64,000 nucleotides of DNA from positions 53,739 to 117,738 of the forward strand of contig JANFNE010000081.1 in assembly GCA_024867545.1 (NCBI GenBank). The letters run 5' to 3'. The stretch comes from Phytopythium helicoides (taxonomy: Eukaryota > Oomycota > Peronosporomycetes > Pythiales > Pythiaceae). A program made the translations under genes and the position numbers. The notes below the pieces were generated by a model. It was not told the DNA's origin, ran no database searches, and saw nothing but the letters and a program-made list of their open reading frames with translations. Shown here piece after piece: positions 53,886 through 64,000 of the stretch; the stretch's first letter is position 1; each line of letters starts with the position of its first letter.

Positions 53886-54965
53886 ATGCCAAACAGTGCT
53901 AAGCATAATCATTCTTCTACAATTAATACCCTTTTAAACACGGATATTAGTTTTAGATGGGGTCCACTAAAAGTACGTTTCAAGACGGCGTCAATGAGTC
54001 GTGCGGGAAAAGTTGAAGGGGGCCTACGCAAATATGTATATGATATCGACGTCAGTACACAAGAAGGATCAACATCAGCAAACCACTCCCGCCAAAACGT
54101 GGCTGATCCTCAGCTTATTGTCCGACATTCCACTCGGTTTTCCCAAAGAGACAATACTTTGCTTGCGCGCATGTTTCCCCATCTGTTCCCATACGGACGA
54201 GGGCATCCAGGTGAAAAGCGGCACATCCATGTCTCGTTTGAGGCCTGTGTCCGCCATTACAGCCAGCTCAGCTTACAGCGGTTCGCAGAAGACGAGCTGT
54301 TCATTGTCGTGTGCTTTCATCAAATGGCTCTGCAAAAGATGTACACGCACGTAGCGTTGAGATGCCAGCATAACCCGAGCCGGTTCGAGTCGTTCAGTGA
54401 AATTAGAGAGGAGGAGTTGATCAAGGCGCTTAGCGACAAAGAGCCCCTACGCCAAGGCCGCAAGTCGAAAATAACAGACGGTGGAACCACAGCTCAAGCT
54501 TTTCTGAGAACAGTCGAAATGAGTGGCGCGGCGTTGTGGGGAAGCGATGCAGAGCGTGCCCAATGCCGACGGAACGCTTTTGCATATCAAACACGGTACG
54601 GACAACCAGAATTGTTTGTGACACTAACGCCAAATATCGCGGACTCCTTTGTCATGGCGAAATACACTGGCGTCACGTCGATCGAGACTCTTTTTGACGC
54701 CAGCTTTGCCGACCTTCCGGGAAAATCCGAGCTCAATAGCGCATGCCTTAAAAATGATGTTGCATCGGCTCGCCTCTTCATTCACAATATGGATGCATTC
54801 ATCGAGCACGTACTTGGTATCGCACCCAGGCAGATGAGATCAAAGCCGTTTGATGGGCTATTCGGTGAGGTAGAAGCGTATTTCGGGATGGTGGAGACAC
54901 AAGGCGGTGGGACTCTTCACGCCTACTTTCTTGTATGGTTGATTAATGCTCCACCCAAACAGTAA
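53886..54965 (+). pseudogene. Helitron 2 N domain and Rep start
   Basis: A 359-codon frame has the Helitron-like N signature (ARMFPHLFPYGRGHPGEKRH, GSDAERAQCRRNAFAYQTRY, GQPELFVTLTPNIADSFVMA). It ends in the HUH region as GGGTLHAYFLVWL, so the second His of the HUH pair is Tyr. After the stop at 54965 the sequence continues in other frames. The relaxase would not be expected to work. Confidence 0.8.
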
Positions 54966-55107
54966 AGCGTTTGATCGTGCCTTGCGTGTACATGGCGACC
55001 AGTACTATCGCGACTTGGAAGAATGAGTACACCGTGCGCGCCGCTTCCACTCCGAAATATCATCAATTTACTCAGGGGAGGCTGCACACTCGTGCACTTT
55101 AGTACAG

Positions 55108-56025
55108 TTGCACGAGAATGGCTGCCGCATCAGTTTTCGAGCTGCGTCATATCTTGACGACTACCGGTATCGGCCGATCGCTCTCGGCCAACTTTCTTTG
55201 TACGAATTTGTAATGAAGCACTTCCGTCGGAAGCAGACGGAGGCAACAGCATTGGTCGCGCTGTTTACTAATAGTCACCCCCTGTTTGGGTCTCACTGCC
55301 TTGGGACTCACAAAACAGAAGTGGTTCCTGTCATCGCTGGCATCCGCATGCCGTTCTTGGATTCTGATTCCCCACATGAACTCGTCGTGAGGAGAAGCCA
55401 ATGTGCTTTGGTACTTTTCAAGCCATTTCGCGACGCGATAGACCTTGTGCAAAATCCGTCGAGTAGTGATAGCTGGATCGAAGAGTATGCTTGATGGGAG
55501 TCCACACGATCGGGCTTCGTTCGCAACATCGTGGCTAACATGGATGACTATTACATGGCATCGAAGATGGCAAAAGAGAGCGGTGAATTGAACGCAATGG
55601 AACTCAATCTCAGCGTAGATGACGATACAGTCACTGGGACGCGCGATGATATCGACGTTGCACTCAACAGAATCGCCGCGAGCGACGACGTGGGAGCTTG
55701 TAGTGGAGGAGCTGACAGTTTCTTCACATTATATGACGATGCTGATCAGGGCAAAAAACTCAGTAGCGATGGAGGCGAGTTGGAAATTCCCATATTCCCC
55801 AACTCATCATTGAGCGGTGCGAGCAGCGCGTATCGAAGTTTGCTATGTGGATCGGCTCAAAGCGCAGCCGACTACATCGCTGGTGCTCCCGACCCCATTG
55901 CGGTTATTGAAATACCACTTGTTGAGCTACAGCAATTCGTTGCTAACACATCAAATGACATTACCGAGCTGATGAGCGCCCCACAGCGGTCATCGAGTAC
56001 ATTACCAGCGAGTTGGATTCGGTGA
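55108..56025 (+). pseudogene. Helitron 2 linker region
   Basis: The frames 55108-55494 (YRPIALGQLSLYEFVMKHFR, HPLFGSHCLGTHKTEVVPVI) and 55531-56025 (acidic, low similarity) join Rep to the helicase. This linker type is common to oomycete and fungal Helitron proteins. At least one frameshift lies between the two. Confidence 0.6.
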
Positions 56026-56975
56026 CGGACTGGTCGCCACCCGAGCAGCATCCAGAGGTCACTAGGCCACTGCAACCTTGTGCGCCGATAGTCCAAGTCT
56101 CGAGGGCCTTCACGTTGAACCAGCTTCAGCATGCAGTATTCTCTATAAACGCAAAGTCCCTACTTCGCCGTTTCCTTCAGCAGGAGGTCGAGGACGAGAA
56201 CCAAAGCTATCGGGCTGGAGACTTTGAGTCACGGCTACGCAATGATCAACTTCTGATGTTTCTTGGCGGCCCAGGTGGAACCGGCAAGAGTCGAGTTATA
56301 GACGCCGTAAATGCTTTCTGCTGCAGCTGGAACCACGACGACTCGATCATCAAATCCGCGCTAACGGGTAAGGCAGCTACGTTGATCGGCGGAAGGACAT
56401 TAGCTAGCTTCTTGATGCGCATCAAGCACGCCATCAATAACAAAACATTTGATCCGCTCGACCTCCTCGTGATAGATGAAGTCTCCATGATGAGCAAGTC
56501 AGATTTCTTGAAACTTGATAAGTATCTACGCCGATATACACAGGTGCTTGGTGTCCCGTTTGGGGGCGTTCACATCGTGCTCGTCGGTGATTTTTTGCAA
56601 ATGCCTCCAGTGAACGCTGATCTAATCTACATTGATCCGGACAGCATACAAAAGACGAGCACCTCGGACATAGAGGGATTCCAGCTCTAGCAGCAATTCA
56701 CAACCGTCATCGTTCTTGTGGAATCAGTCCGCTTCCGCAGCGATCCTGAATGGGGGATGGATGTCGCAGCGCGCGACTTGGTCAGTGGACCCCTGAGTTT
56801 ATCAACCTCGTCAACGACCGCGTCCTCTGCCAGGTGCATGGCCAGCGTAGCCATGAATATCAGCACCACGCCAAGGTCCAAGACGAGGTAGGCGCCGGTA
56901 CAGTATTTGTGACTCCGGAAAATGGGCGCCTTGAACGGACTTCGCATGCTCCTCGCGCTCCTGTGGTAGCTTGAG
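56013..56975 (+). pseudogene. Helitron 2 PIF1-like helicase, truncated
   Basis: Walker A is LMFLGGPGGTGKSRVIDA and Walker B is LLVIDEVSMMSKSDFL, followed by GVHIVLVGDFLQMPPV. TAG at 56688-56690 interrupts the frame between GFQL and QQFTTVIVLVESVRFR, in the same frame and probably in place of Trp. A later frame (56750-56974) holds QWTPEFINLVNDRVL and VFVTPENG. The C-terminal motifs V and VI are absent. Confidence 0.8.
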
Positions 56976-57330
56976 CTCGTGCAGGTTGACGAGCGCTTCG
57001 CGCTCATGCAGCACCATGACGTCTGGGTCGTGCTCCCACACCAGCTTCACGTACTTCTCGAGGTCCTGCAGCAGCTTGAGCTCTTTCAGGTTGGCGAGCG
57101 CCTCGAGCTCCTGCTATTAAAGAGGGCCTCGCGCTCCCACACCATCATGGCGTTCTCGTCGCGCTCCTGCTGCTTGGTGCACTCCAGCTTCTGTAGTTTC
57201 TCGTTGTCTTGTAGGTTGTCGGCGCCCTTGTGCTTCTGCAGCAGCTTCTTGCGTGCGCCCCACTTCCCTTCCTTCCTTGGCCGTCGCTGGCCGAAACCAA
57301 CTGAAGCGCACACGGCCCGCCTGTCGTACC
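56811..57330 (-). pseudogene. Charged coiled-coil gene fragment
   Basis: Two minus-strand frames encode Lys/Glu-rich helix (GKWGARKKLLQKHKGADNLQ, NEKLQKLECTKQQERDENAM; then YVKLVWEHDPDVMVLHEREA) with recurring REAL motifs. It lies between Helitron 2 and the second Gypsy pol and is fused in frame to integrase-like sequence upstream near 57440. Not recognised; probably a captured or rearranged host exon. Confidence 0.35.
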
Positions 57331-57966
57331 ATATACAAATAGCAAGTACTTTGAGCACAACGCCAAAATTGCAAGCATGTGCGTGTGTGTGTGGTGCGAA
57401 CGTGGCCCGAAAGTCGTTCGATGACGGACGCCTTCGTGCAACCTCCTGCAAGGACCTACGACAGTATCTCACTGCGTTCGAACTGCGAACATGCTGCCAA
57501 CATTCTGATGGAACGTCAAGAGGTAGTAGCTTCCCTTTCTTTTTTATACTCGGTACTTTGAACTTGGCACAGCACAGATAGCTTCTCACATAGTCGTTGA
57601 CGTCCTGTTCCAGCTCATCCCAGAAGTACACTTGTTGCAGTTTTGCAAGAGTTCGTGGCACTCCAGGGTGCGCCGAGACGTCATGGTACTCAGCCAGTAG
57701 TTTAGTTCGTAGCACGTAGTCATTGGGTACAACCAGTCGGTCCACAGCTCCTTCACCTTCGAGGTACACGAGTCCGTCACGTCGATACACCACACCATGC
57801 GCTGTCTCTCGTCGAGCACCGTCTCGAAGTGTTGAGTACACACCGTCGCGGTCGTAGCATCTCACAAAGTCGGCGCGGCTGTTTGGTGAAAGTACAATCG
57901 TCGTGGCGCGATGGGTCACAGAGTTGATGCTGTGCTGTCGGACTACGGTCCCGCGACCACCACCCT

Positions 57967-57994
57967 CCCCCCCCCCCCCCCCCCCCCCCCCCCC
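57967..57994. repeat. C28 tract between RNase H and integrase
   Basis: Twenty-eight C (G on the coding strand) at the point where the Gypsy frame shifts. Confidence 0.95.
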
Positions 57995-59486
57995 GTGAAT
58001 GATCGTCGAGGAGGAGATGGAGGTCGTAGGAGTTGCGGGACGCGATGTCGTTCAGTTGCTGCTCCGCAATGAGGCGCTGTGCACTGTGGCACTCGTCGGT
58101 GCACGTGTGCACGACGACGGAGTTAAGACTGAGCGACACGTCGGTGTGTGGAGAGCCCGTGTCATCAGCGCCGACACGATCATTCACCTCAGCACTGCTC
58201 GCGGGTACAGCATCGTCATCAATCGGAAGCGACGAGGCCGCATCGGGCACGTGGCGCGACAATGCGTCAGCAACTATGTTTTGAACTCCTTTCACATGGT
58301 GTAACTCGAAGTCGAACTGTGAGAAGAAGTCGAGCCATCGCGCAAGCTTGGGCGAGACCATAGGATGATTGAGACACCATCGGCATGCAATGTTGTCCGT
58401 GTATACAAGGAACGGTCGTCCGTGAAGGTAGTGTCTCCACTTGGATAGCGCGAGCTTAATCGCATACAAATCTTTCTCATGAGCAGGCCAGTTCAGCTCA
58501 TGCTGACCAAACTTCTTCGAGTAATACGCGATGGGATGATCAAAACCGTCGTGACGCTGTGAGAGGACACCACCACAGCATAGACGAGAGGCGTCGGTTG
58601 TCACAACAAACTGCTCCTTGAAATCCGGCAGACGCAATATGGGCGCCTGCTGCAGCGCCGCTTTGATCACCAGAAAAGCATTCTCCTGGTACGCCGTCCA
58701 TTCCCAGTTCTTGTCCTCCTTCACGAGGTCGCTCAAGGGAAGTACAATGTCGGCGAACCTGTGAATGAATCTCCGATATTAACCTGCCAGACCAAGAAAG
58801 CTCTGCAGCTCTTTGACCGAGGTCGGCGTCTTCCACTGCTCTATAGCAGCGGTCTTGGTCTTGTCTACTTCCAGCCCGGCGTAGGAGATAGTGTGTCCAA
58901 GGAATCTGACGGAGTCCTGCGCGAAGGTGCACTTCTCGCGACGAGCAAAGAGCTTCTCAGCTCGGAGCATGTCAAACACAGTTCGTAGATGTCGCTCATG
59001 TTCGTCCTCAGTTGTAGAAAAAACGCAAATGTCGTCGAGGTATACGACGACGAAGTCGTACTTTTCGAACAGGAGGCGCATCAATCTAGACCAAATCCCG
59101 GGCATACCGGCGACGCCCATGGGGGCGACGCACCACTGGTATGTCTCGGTGCCGGTACGAAACGCTGTGTACGGACGGGTGGATTGCTTGACACGCATTT
59201 GGTGATATCCGCTTGCAAGATCGAGAAGTGAGTAGACCCGAGCCTTCGCCATTCTATCGAAGAGTTCTTCGATGTTGGGCAACGGTATCTTCGGTACAAG
59301 AGTCTGGCTGTTCAAATACCTATAGTCGACAATCCAGCGGATCGGCGACGTGGGATCACCACTGCGGATCCATTCGGCACGACTCTGCTGCTTATCCGTC
59401 TTCTGTTCTTTCTTTGGCACCCCGAACACGTTGGACACCCATGGAGAGTGTGATAATGTGACTGAACAAAATATAGGCGTATCGAA

Positions 59487-59509
59487 CCCCCCCCCCCCCC
59501 CCCCCCCCC
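59487..59509. repeat. C23 tract upstream of the Gypsy RT
   Basis: Twenty-three C. It marks the 5' limit of recognisable RT sequence. Confidence 0.95.
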
Positions 59510-59513
59510 TCAC

Positions 59514-60320
59514 GTTGTGTTCCCTTTTGGCAAGGTTCTTTCCCTATAAGCCGGGTTGCACACGTATGAACAGGGTTCAACAAGCAACACACACACCGCT
59601 CCGCTGGCTACGAGCAAGCCAGCGAGCTGCACTCACACTCCGTGCCCTCAGCTAGCGAGCTGACGACGTGCACAAGGCACTACACAGCAGCTGACGGACC
59701 GAAATCCCTCAGCCGAAGGGTCCTTCACCGCACTAAAGGCGGCTCGGCCCACACACAGGGCCACCAAGCACTCCAAACTCTTGGCCTGACCTTGGGCGCT
59801 ACCACGACACTCAATGTGCGTCGGTGCTACCGGCGGTCATATCCAGCCCACACCCACGACTCACCTTGCGTAGATGCTTGCGTCGGACTTGGAAAATTCC
59901 GCTCTGTATTTGTTACTTTATAGCTTCATCATCTTCCTACTGTCTCCTATACAATATGCAAGTAAAAAATCCTACTTCCGCTGAGCAGTCGCGTCCGACC
60001 AGCAGCGGTGCCTCTCCATCCGTCCCTTGGGCCGTTTGACTAGCCTTGGTATGGGCTGCTTGAGCGACCTTCTGAACACCGCCCGCTCACCCGGCTAGAC
60101 TGTCGCCACAGGCCACTTGTCACAGTCGGCTGTACACGCTTGTCCACCGTCCAGTGTACCCAGCTACGGGCACTTTCCAGGCGCCACCGGCCGGGGTACC
60201 CGTCTATTGGCACTTCCGACCGTCACCGTCTGAGGGTACATACCCGCCACCGGCTGGTGTACCCAAGCCTCCCAGCGACACTCGGACAACCCATAGTGTA
60301 AATATTTCCCCCCCGACGCT
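59514..60320. other. No gene recognised
   Basis: Transition to subtelomeric repeats. It contains a repeated GTGTACCC/GGTACCC-type motif between 60150 and 60270 (CCGGCCGGGGTACCCGTCTA, CCGGCTGGTGTACCCAAGCC) and the first telomere-like GGGTTTAGGG at 60321. Confidence 0.4.
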
Positions 60321-60340
60321 GGGTTTAGGGTCCCTAATAA

Positions 60341-60470
60341 GGGCAGGACATTGGGCAATTATACTTGAAATTTGTATTGAAAATGGCAGGACATTGGGCA
60401 ACCCTCCTCGGACCCAATGTCCTGCCATTTTCAATACAAATTTCAAGTATAATTGCCCAATGTCCTGCCC
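60341..60470. repeat. Perfect foldback, 58-bp arms, subtelomeric unit 1
   Basis: 60341-60398 and 60413-60470 are perfect inverted complements with a 14-nt loop. Each arm contains CAGGACATTGGGCAA twice in part. A third, partial copy of the arm follows at 60476-60520. Confidence 0.95.
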
Positions 60471-62022
60471 TCGCGCAATGTCCTGCCACTTTCAATACAA
60501 ATTTCAAGTATAATTGCCCACGGGTATAACATCCGATACAAAAGCAAAACCTCACCCACGGTACTACCATAATGCCATACAGTATGGAACAGCTATGTCA
60601 CAGGAATGTTGCCAGATCATTGGCAGTTGTGTTGTACATTGTGTGGGTAGTAAAACCACATGTACTGTCACCGTAGCTAGTTGATGGATGTGAATGCTAC
60701 ACAGTCAAGTTATTCTAAATCAAGCAACAAGCCATTGCTGTTCCTGTTATCAAGAAGTGTGTGACCATCCATGTACATTGTGTAGGCTGAAAGACTGACA
60801 CATGTACCAATTCAAAGATGCACAGGCAGAACATGAAACAAATGCAAATGATGGACGATCAATTATCATGCAAACAAAACCTACAGTACTTGACATAGCA
60901 CTGGGCAAGTATGAATAGATAAGAGAACAACACGCGTTCATCAACTTGATATAGCCAAGGTACACATGTGGAACATACCATGAGCGAGTGTAATCCTACA
61001 TTTTGATTGGTCCGCAATGAAATCAAACGCCGTGAGATGTTACCAATGAATAATTGACTGACATGTGATGGATGACAAGATGTGACGGCTACTTCACGAT
61101 CAATACTTGATGGTAAATGGACTGAGACGTGACATCTAGTGTGTGAGTTGAGACACCATTGATTACTACAGCTGACCTAGTTGATCGGCAAGGGAGCTGA
61201 TGTGAAGCATGTAATGAACATGAAGTAAACCAAACTGAAGCACATGATATACTATCCAGTCAAGTGTGCAAATAACATGATGAAGTAGCACACCGATTGA
61301 TAGCGACGTACTTGCCTTCACAGGCGCAGCAATTCTCTTTCCACAATCAATATCTTGTAATTTTGAAGCAAATGTGTGCTGTGCTTGATGCTTTGTATAG
61401 TGCAATGAACTGTATGTAGCCAGAGTGATTGGAATTCGACTTAATCATGCAGATCGAATCTTGTTTTCAACCAAGTAGAATTGAATGAACACCATGTCGG
61501 CGCTGGTGTGTCAGCTGAACTGTGATGTGTGCACTAGCATGAGTAAGTGCTGTCGCGAGTCTCTATCAGAGATGATGATGGAAAGCAATGATGTTGAGCA
61601 CATTGTGGTTAGACAGTAAGTGGTGATGTCTGAAGTGAAGTAGAGTATAATTGAAGAAGATTGTAGAGCAATGAGTGTTTGATGACGCATGTGGTGGTAT
61701 TGTGGAGAGGATAAGAAGACCAAAGAAACATAGTGATCGAGAATGGTATGCGGATGTGTGAAGAGCGTAGTAGGCGCGGCGAGTATGAGACAAGATAATG
61801 CTAGGCATGAACAACATATTGGTGTGAGGCTGATTGGTACATATTGAATGAAGATGGCAGTTTGAAGTAGTTCACGAGATCTATTTAGTCGAAGTGATGA
61901 GAAGACACATTCGATGTGAATGCGCGCGCAAAGCTGTGTAGGTGTATTTGAAAACCCGGTGTGGAGTATGATTAGGGTTTGGAAATTTATCGGTAATAAA
62001 TCGGAAAGAAAATGTAAGTTAC

Positions 62023-62055
62023 AGACAGGGTTTAGTAGGGTTTAGGGTTTAGGGA
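62023..62055. repeat. Interstitial telomere-like sequence
   Basis: Degenerate TTTAGGG copies (GGGTTTAGTAGGGTTTAGGG) between units 1 and 2, in the same orientation as the terminal telomere. Confidence 0.9.
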
Positions 62056-62068
62056 AGTTATACACGTC

Positions 62069-62190
62069 CGGACAATGGCTAGCCCGATACAAATTTCAAG
62101 ATAAAAGTGGCAGGACAATGGCCATCCCTCCCCGGAGCCATTGTCCTGCCATTTTTATCTTGACATTTGTATCGGGCTAGCCATTGTCCG
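62069..62190. repeat. Foldback, 54-bp arms, subtelomeric unit 2
   Basis: 62069-62122 pairs with 62137-62190 with two mismatches and a 14-nt loop. It shares the CAGGACAATGGC motif with the unit 1 foldback, but the arm bodies differ substantially. Confidence 0.9.
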
Positions 62191-63792
62191 TCCCGAGCGC
62201 AGATGTCCGGACCCTTAACTATGGAAATTCCCTATATGTCAGCCCTTGATGGAAACTCCGATACAAACACTAAACCTCACCCACGGTACTACCGCAAAGC
62301 CGTACTGTACGTAACAACGACATCACTGGAATGTTGCCATATTATTGGCAGTTGTGTTGTACATTGTGTGGGTAGTAAAACCACATGTACTGCCACCGTA
62401 GCAAGTAGATGGATGTGAATGCTACACAGACAAGTTATTCTCAATCAAGCAACCATTGCTGTTCCTGTAATCAAGAAAACTGTGACCATCTACATCATTC
62501 ATGTAAGCTGAGGGAATTACAACATGTACCAACCGAAACACACACACAGTACATAAAGCAAACTCAAATGATGGGCAGTCAAGTATCAAGAAAACAAAAC
62601 AGACTTGGTATAGCAGTGGGCGACTGTGAATGGATACGAGAAACAATACGTGTTCGTTAACCTGATGTCACCAAGGTATACATGTGGAACATACCATGAG
62701 CGACTGTGATCCTACTTTTCGATTGGTCTGCAATGAAATCAAACGCCATGAGATGTTACCAATGGATAATTGACCGACACGCGAAGGATGGCAAGCTGTG
62801 ACGGCTACTTCACGATCAATACTTGATGGTTAAATGGAGTGAGACGTGACATCTAGTGTCTGAGTTGAGACACCATTGATTACTACAGCTCACCTAGTTG
62901 ATCGGCAAGGGAGCTGATGTGAAGCATGTAATGAAGATGAAGTAAACCAAACTGTAGCACATGATTCACTATCCAGTCAAGTGTGCAAAGAACATGATGA
63001 ACAAGCACACTATTGATAGTGACGTACTCACTTCACAACCGTACTTATTCTCTTTACACATCAATATCTAGTAGTTGTGAAGTGAATCTGTGCTGTGGTT
63101 GATGCTTTGTATAGTTCAATGAACTGTGTGTAGCCAGAGCGATTGGAATTCGATTTGATCATGCAGAGCGAATCTTGTTTTCAACCAAGTAAAATTGAAT
63201 GAACACCATGTCGGCGCTGGTGTGTGAGCTGAACTGTGATGTGTGCACTAGCATGAGTAAGTGCTGTCACGAGTCTCTATCACAGATGATGATGGAAAGC
63301 AATGATGTTCAGCACATTGTGGTTAGACAGTAAGTGGTGATGTCTGAAGTGAAGTAGCGTATAATTGAAGAAGATTGTAGAGTAATGAGTGTTTGATGAC
63401 GCATGTTATGGTGTTGTGCAGAGGATAATAGGAACAATGAAACGTAGTGATCGAGAATGGTACGCGGATGTGTGAGTAGCGTCGGAGGCACGGCGAGTAT
63501 GAGACAACTTAATGATAGGCATGAACAACATATTGGTGTGAGGATGATTGCTACATATTGAATGAAGATGGCAGTTTGAAGTAGTTCACGACATCTCTTT
63601 ATTCGAAGTGATGAGAAGACACATTCAATGTGAATGCGCGCGCAAAGCTGTGTAGGAGTATTTGAAACCCGGTGTGGAGTATGATTAGGGTTTGGAAATT
63701 TATCGGTAAGAAATCGGAAAGAAAATGTAAGTTACAGACAGGGTTACAGACAGGGTTTAGTAGGGTTTAGTAGGGTTTAGGGTTTAGGGAAC
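62069..63792. repeat. Subtelomeric direct repeat, unit 2
   Basis: Partner of unit 1. It passes through a degenerate telomere-like zone (63746-63792, with CAGGGTTTAGTAGGG) into the perfect array. Confidence 0.9.
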
Positions 63793-63797
63793 TAGGG

Positions 63798-64000
63798 TTT
63801 AGGGTTTAGGGTTTAGGGTTTAGGGTTTAGGGTTTAGGGTTTAGGGTTTAGGGTTTAGGGTTTAGGGTTTAGGGTTTAGGGTTTAGGGTTTAGGGTTTAG
63901 GGTTTAGGGTTTAGGGTTTAGGGTTTAGGGTTTAGGGTTTAGGGTTTAGGGTTTAGGGTTTAGGGTTTAGGGTTTAGGGTTTAGGGTTTAGGGTTTAGGG
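63798..64000 (+). repeat. Telomere, 29 perfect TTTAGGG repeats
   Basis: 203 bases of uninterrupted TTTAGGG run to the window end, with the G-rich strand pointing outward. This is the orientation of a right chromosome end and the repeat type of oomycetes. Confidence 0.98.

Larger units (their letters stand above)
53886..56975 (+). mobile_element. Degenerate Helitron 2, opposite orientation
   Basis: A second rolling-circle element from a different lineage than Helitron 1, carrying Rep-like, linker and PIF1-like segments in order on the plus strand. Ends are not identified. It loses coherence at about 56975. Confidence 0.7.
57440..59513 (-). pseudogene. Second Gypsy pol: RT, RNase H and integrase finger
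   Basis: The frame from 59513 has a reverse transcriptase (SPWVSNVFGVPKKEQKTDKQ, IRWIVDYRYLNSQTLVPKIP, catalytic VVVYLDDICVFSTTED, SYAGLEVDKTKT). A TAA at 58779-58781 sits in frame where LAGYYRRFI would be expected. RNase H follows to 57995 (FVVTTDASRLCCGGVLSQRH, LVYTDNIACRWCLNHP, NIVADALSRH). A C28 tract then breaks the frame. The integrase finger (YHDVSAHPGVPRTLAKLQQV, then YVRSYLCCAKFKV) is the last element piece before similarity ends at about 57440. The core DDE domain is missing. It is a different lineage from the 11-19 kb element. Confidence 0.85.
60341..62056. repeat. Subtelomeric direct repeat, unit 1
   Basis: A unit of about 1.7 kb that recurs at 62069-63792, with an offset of 1725 at the left end and 1712 at the right end. 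It starts with the foldback and ends with the telomere-like run GGGTTTAGTAGGGTTTAGGG. Similarity is high but imperfect, and there is no long ORF. Confidence 0.9.

Noticed and set aside
60154..60513. A 119-codon plus-strand ORF at the start of the subtelomere
   Set aside because: It reads through the perfect foldback and yields the same peptides in both directions. It is a product of repeat structure, not a gene.

Overview
The window is the end of a chromosome from an oomycete, most likely a plant-pathogenic member of the Peronosporales such as Phytophthora. The last 203 bases are 29 perfect TTTAGGG telomere repeats. Other indicators are a Crinkler (CRN) effector gene, M96/START-like genes with short GT-AG introns of about 70-78 bp, a half-size ABCG transporter, and dense Gypsy, Copia, Helitron, hAT, MULE and pogo elements. 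Cellular genes are a minority and most transposon ORFs are broken.

Layout. 1-1.8 kb: a frameshifted M96/START-like gene. 2.9-11.2 kb: transposon debris, comprising a dioxygenase-like fragment, a collapsed LTR element, a 42-bp foldback, a decayed hAT transposase and the 3' end of a Copia element. 11.2-19.66 kb: an almost complete Gypsy/chromovirus-type element on the minus strand. Its 315-bp LTRs differ at two positions, and it carries a long antisense ORF. 20.2-21.3 kb: an intact CRN gene.

21.7-46.7 kb is the main architectural feature, a large inverted duplication. The left arm (about 21.7-28.69 kb) and right arm (36.26-46.7 kb) each carry uS11, a half-size ABCG transporter, a START-like gene with a leucine-rich helix, and a decayed serine/glycine-repeat gene. 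The inner parts are nearly identical: 4 residue differences in 691 for the ABC reading frame, 1 in the START-like gene, 0 in uS11. The outer parts are clearly diverged. The right arm holds an extra 2.6-kb block (a GT8-like glycosyltransferase and a coiled-coil gene) between two copies of a 122-bp direct repeat. The left arm has exactly one copy of that repeat and no block. The 7.6-kb spacer holds a MULE transposase gene split by a pogo-type element with perfect 25-bp TIRs and TA duplications, an oxygenase-like/zinc-finger gene fragment, a LINE endonuclease fragment and a solo LTR.

46.8-57 kb: two decayed Helitrons in opposite orientation. The first has a 1016-bp foreign insert in its helicase. 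A small acidic coiled-coil gene lies between them. 57-59.5 kb: a second, broken Gypsy pol. 60.3-63.8 kb: two direct subtelomeric repeat units of about 1.7 kb, each opening with a long foldback and ending in telomere-like sequence. 63.8-64 kb: the telomere.

The apparently intact cellular genes are both uS11 copies, both ABCG copies, both START-like copies, the GT8-like enzyme, the CRN gene and perhaps the 188-residue acidic protein. All family assignments come from reading motifs by eye. No database search was run.
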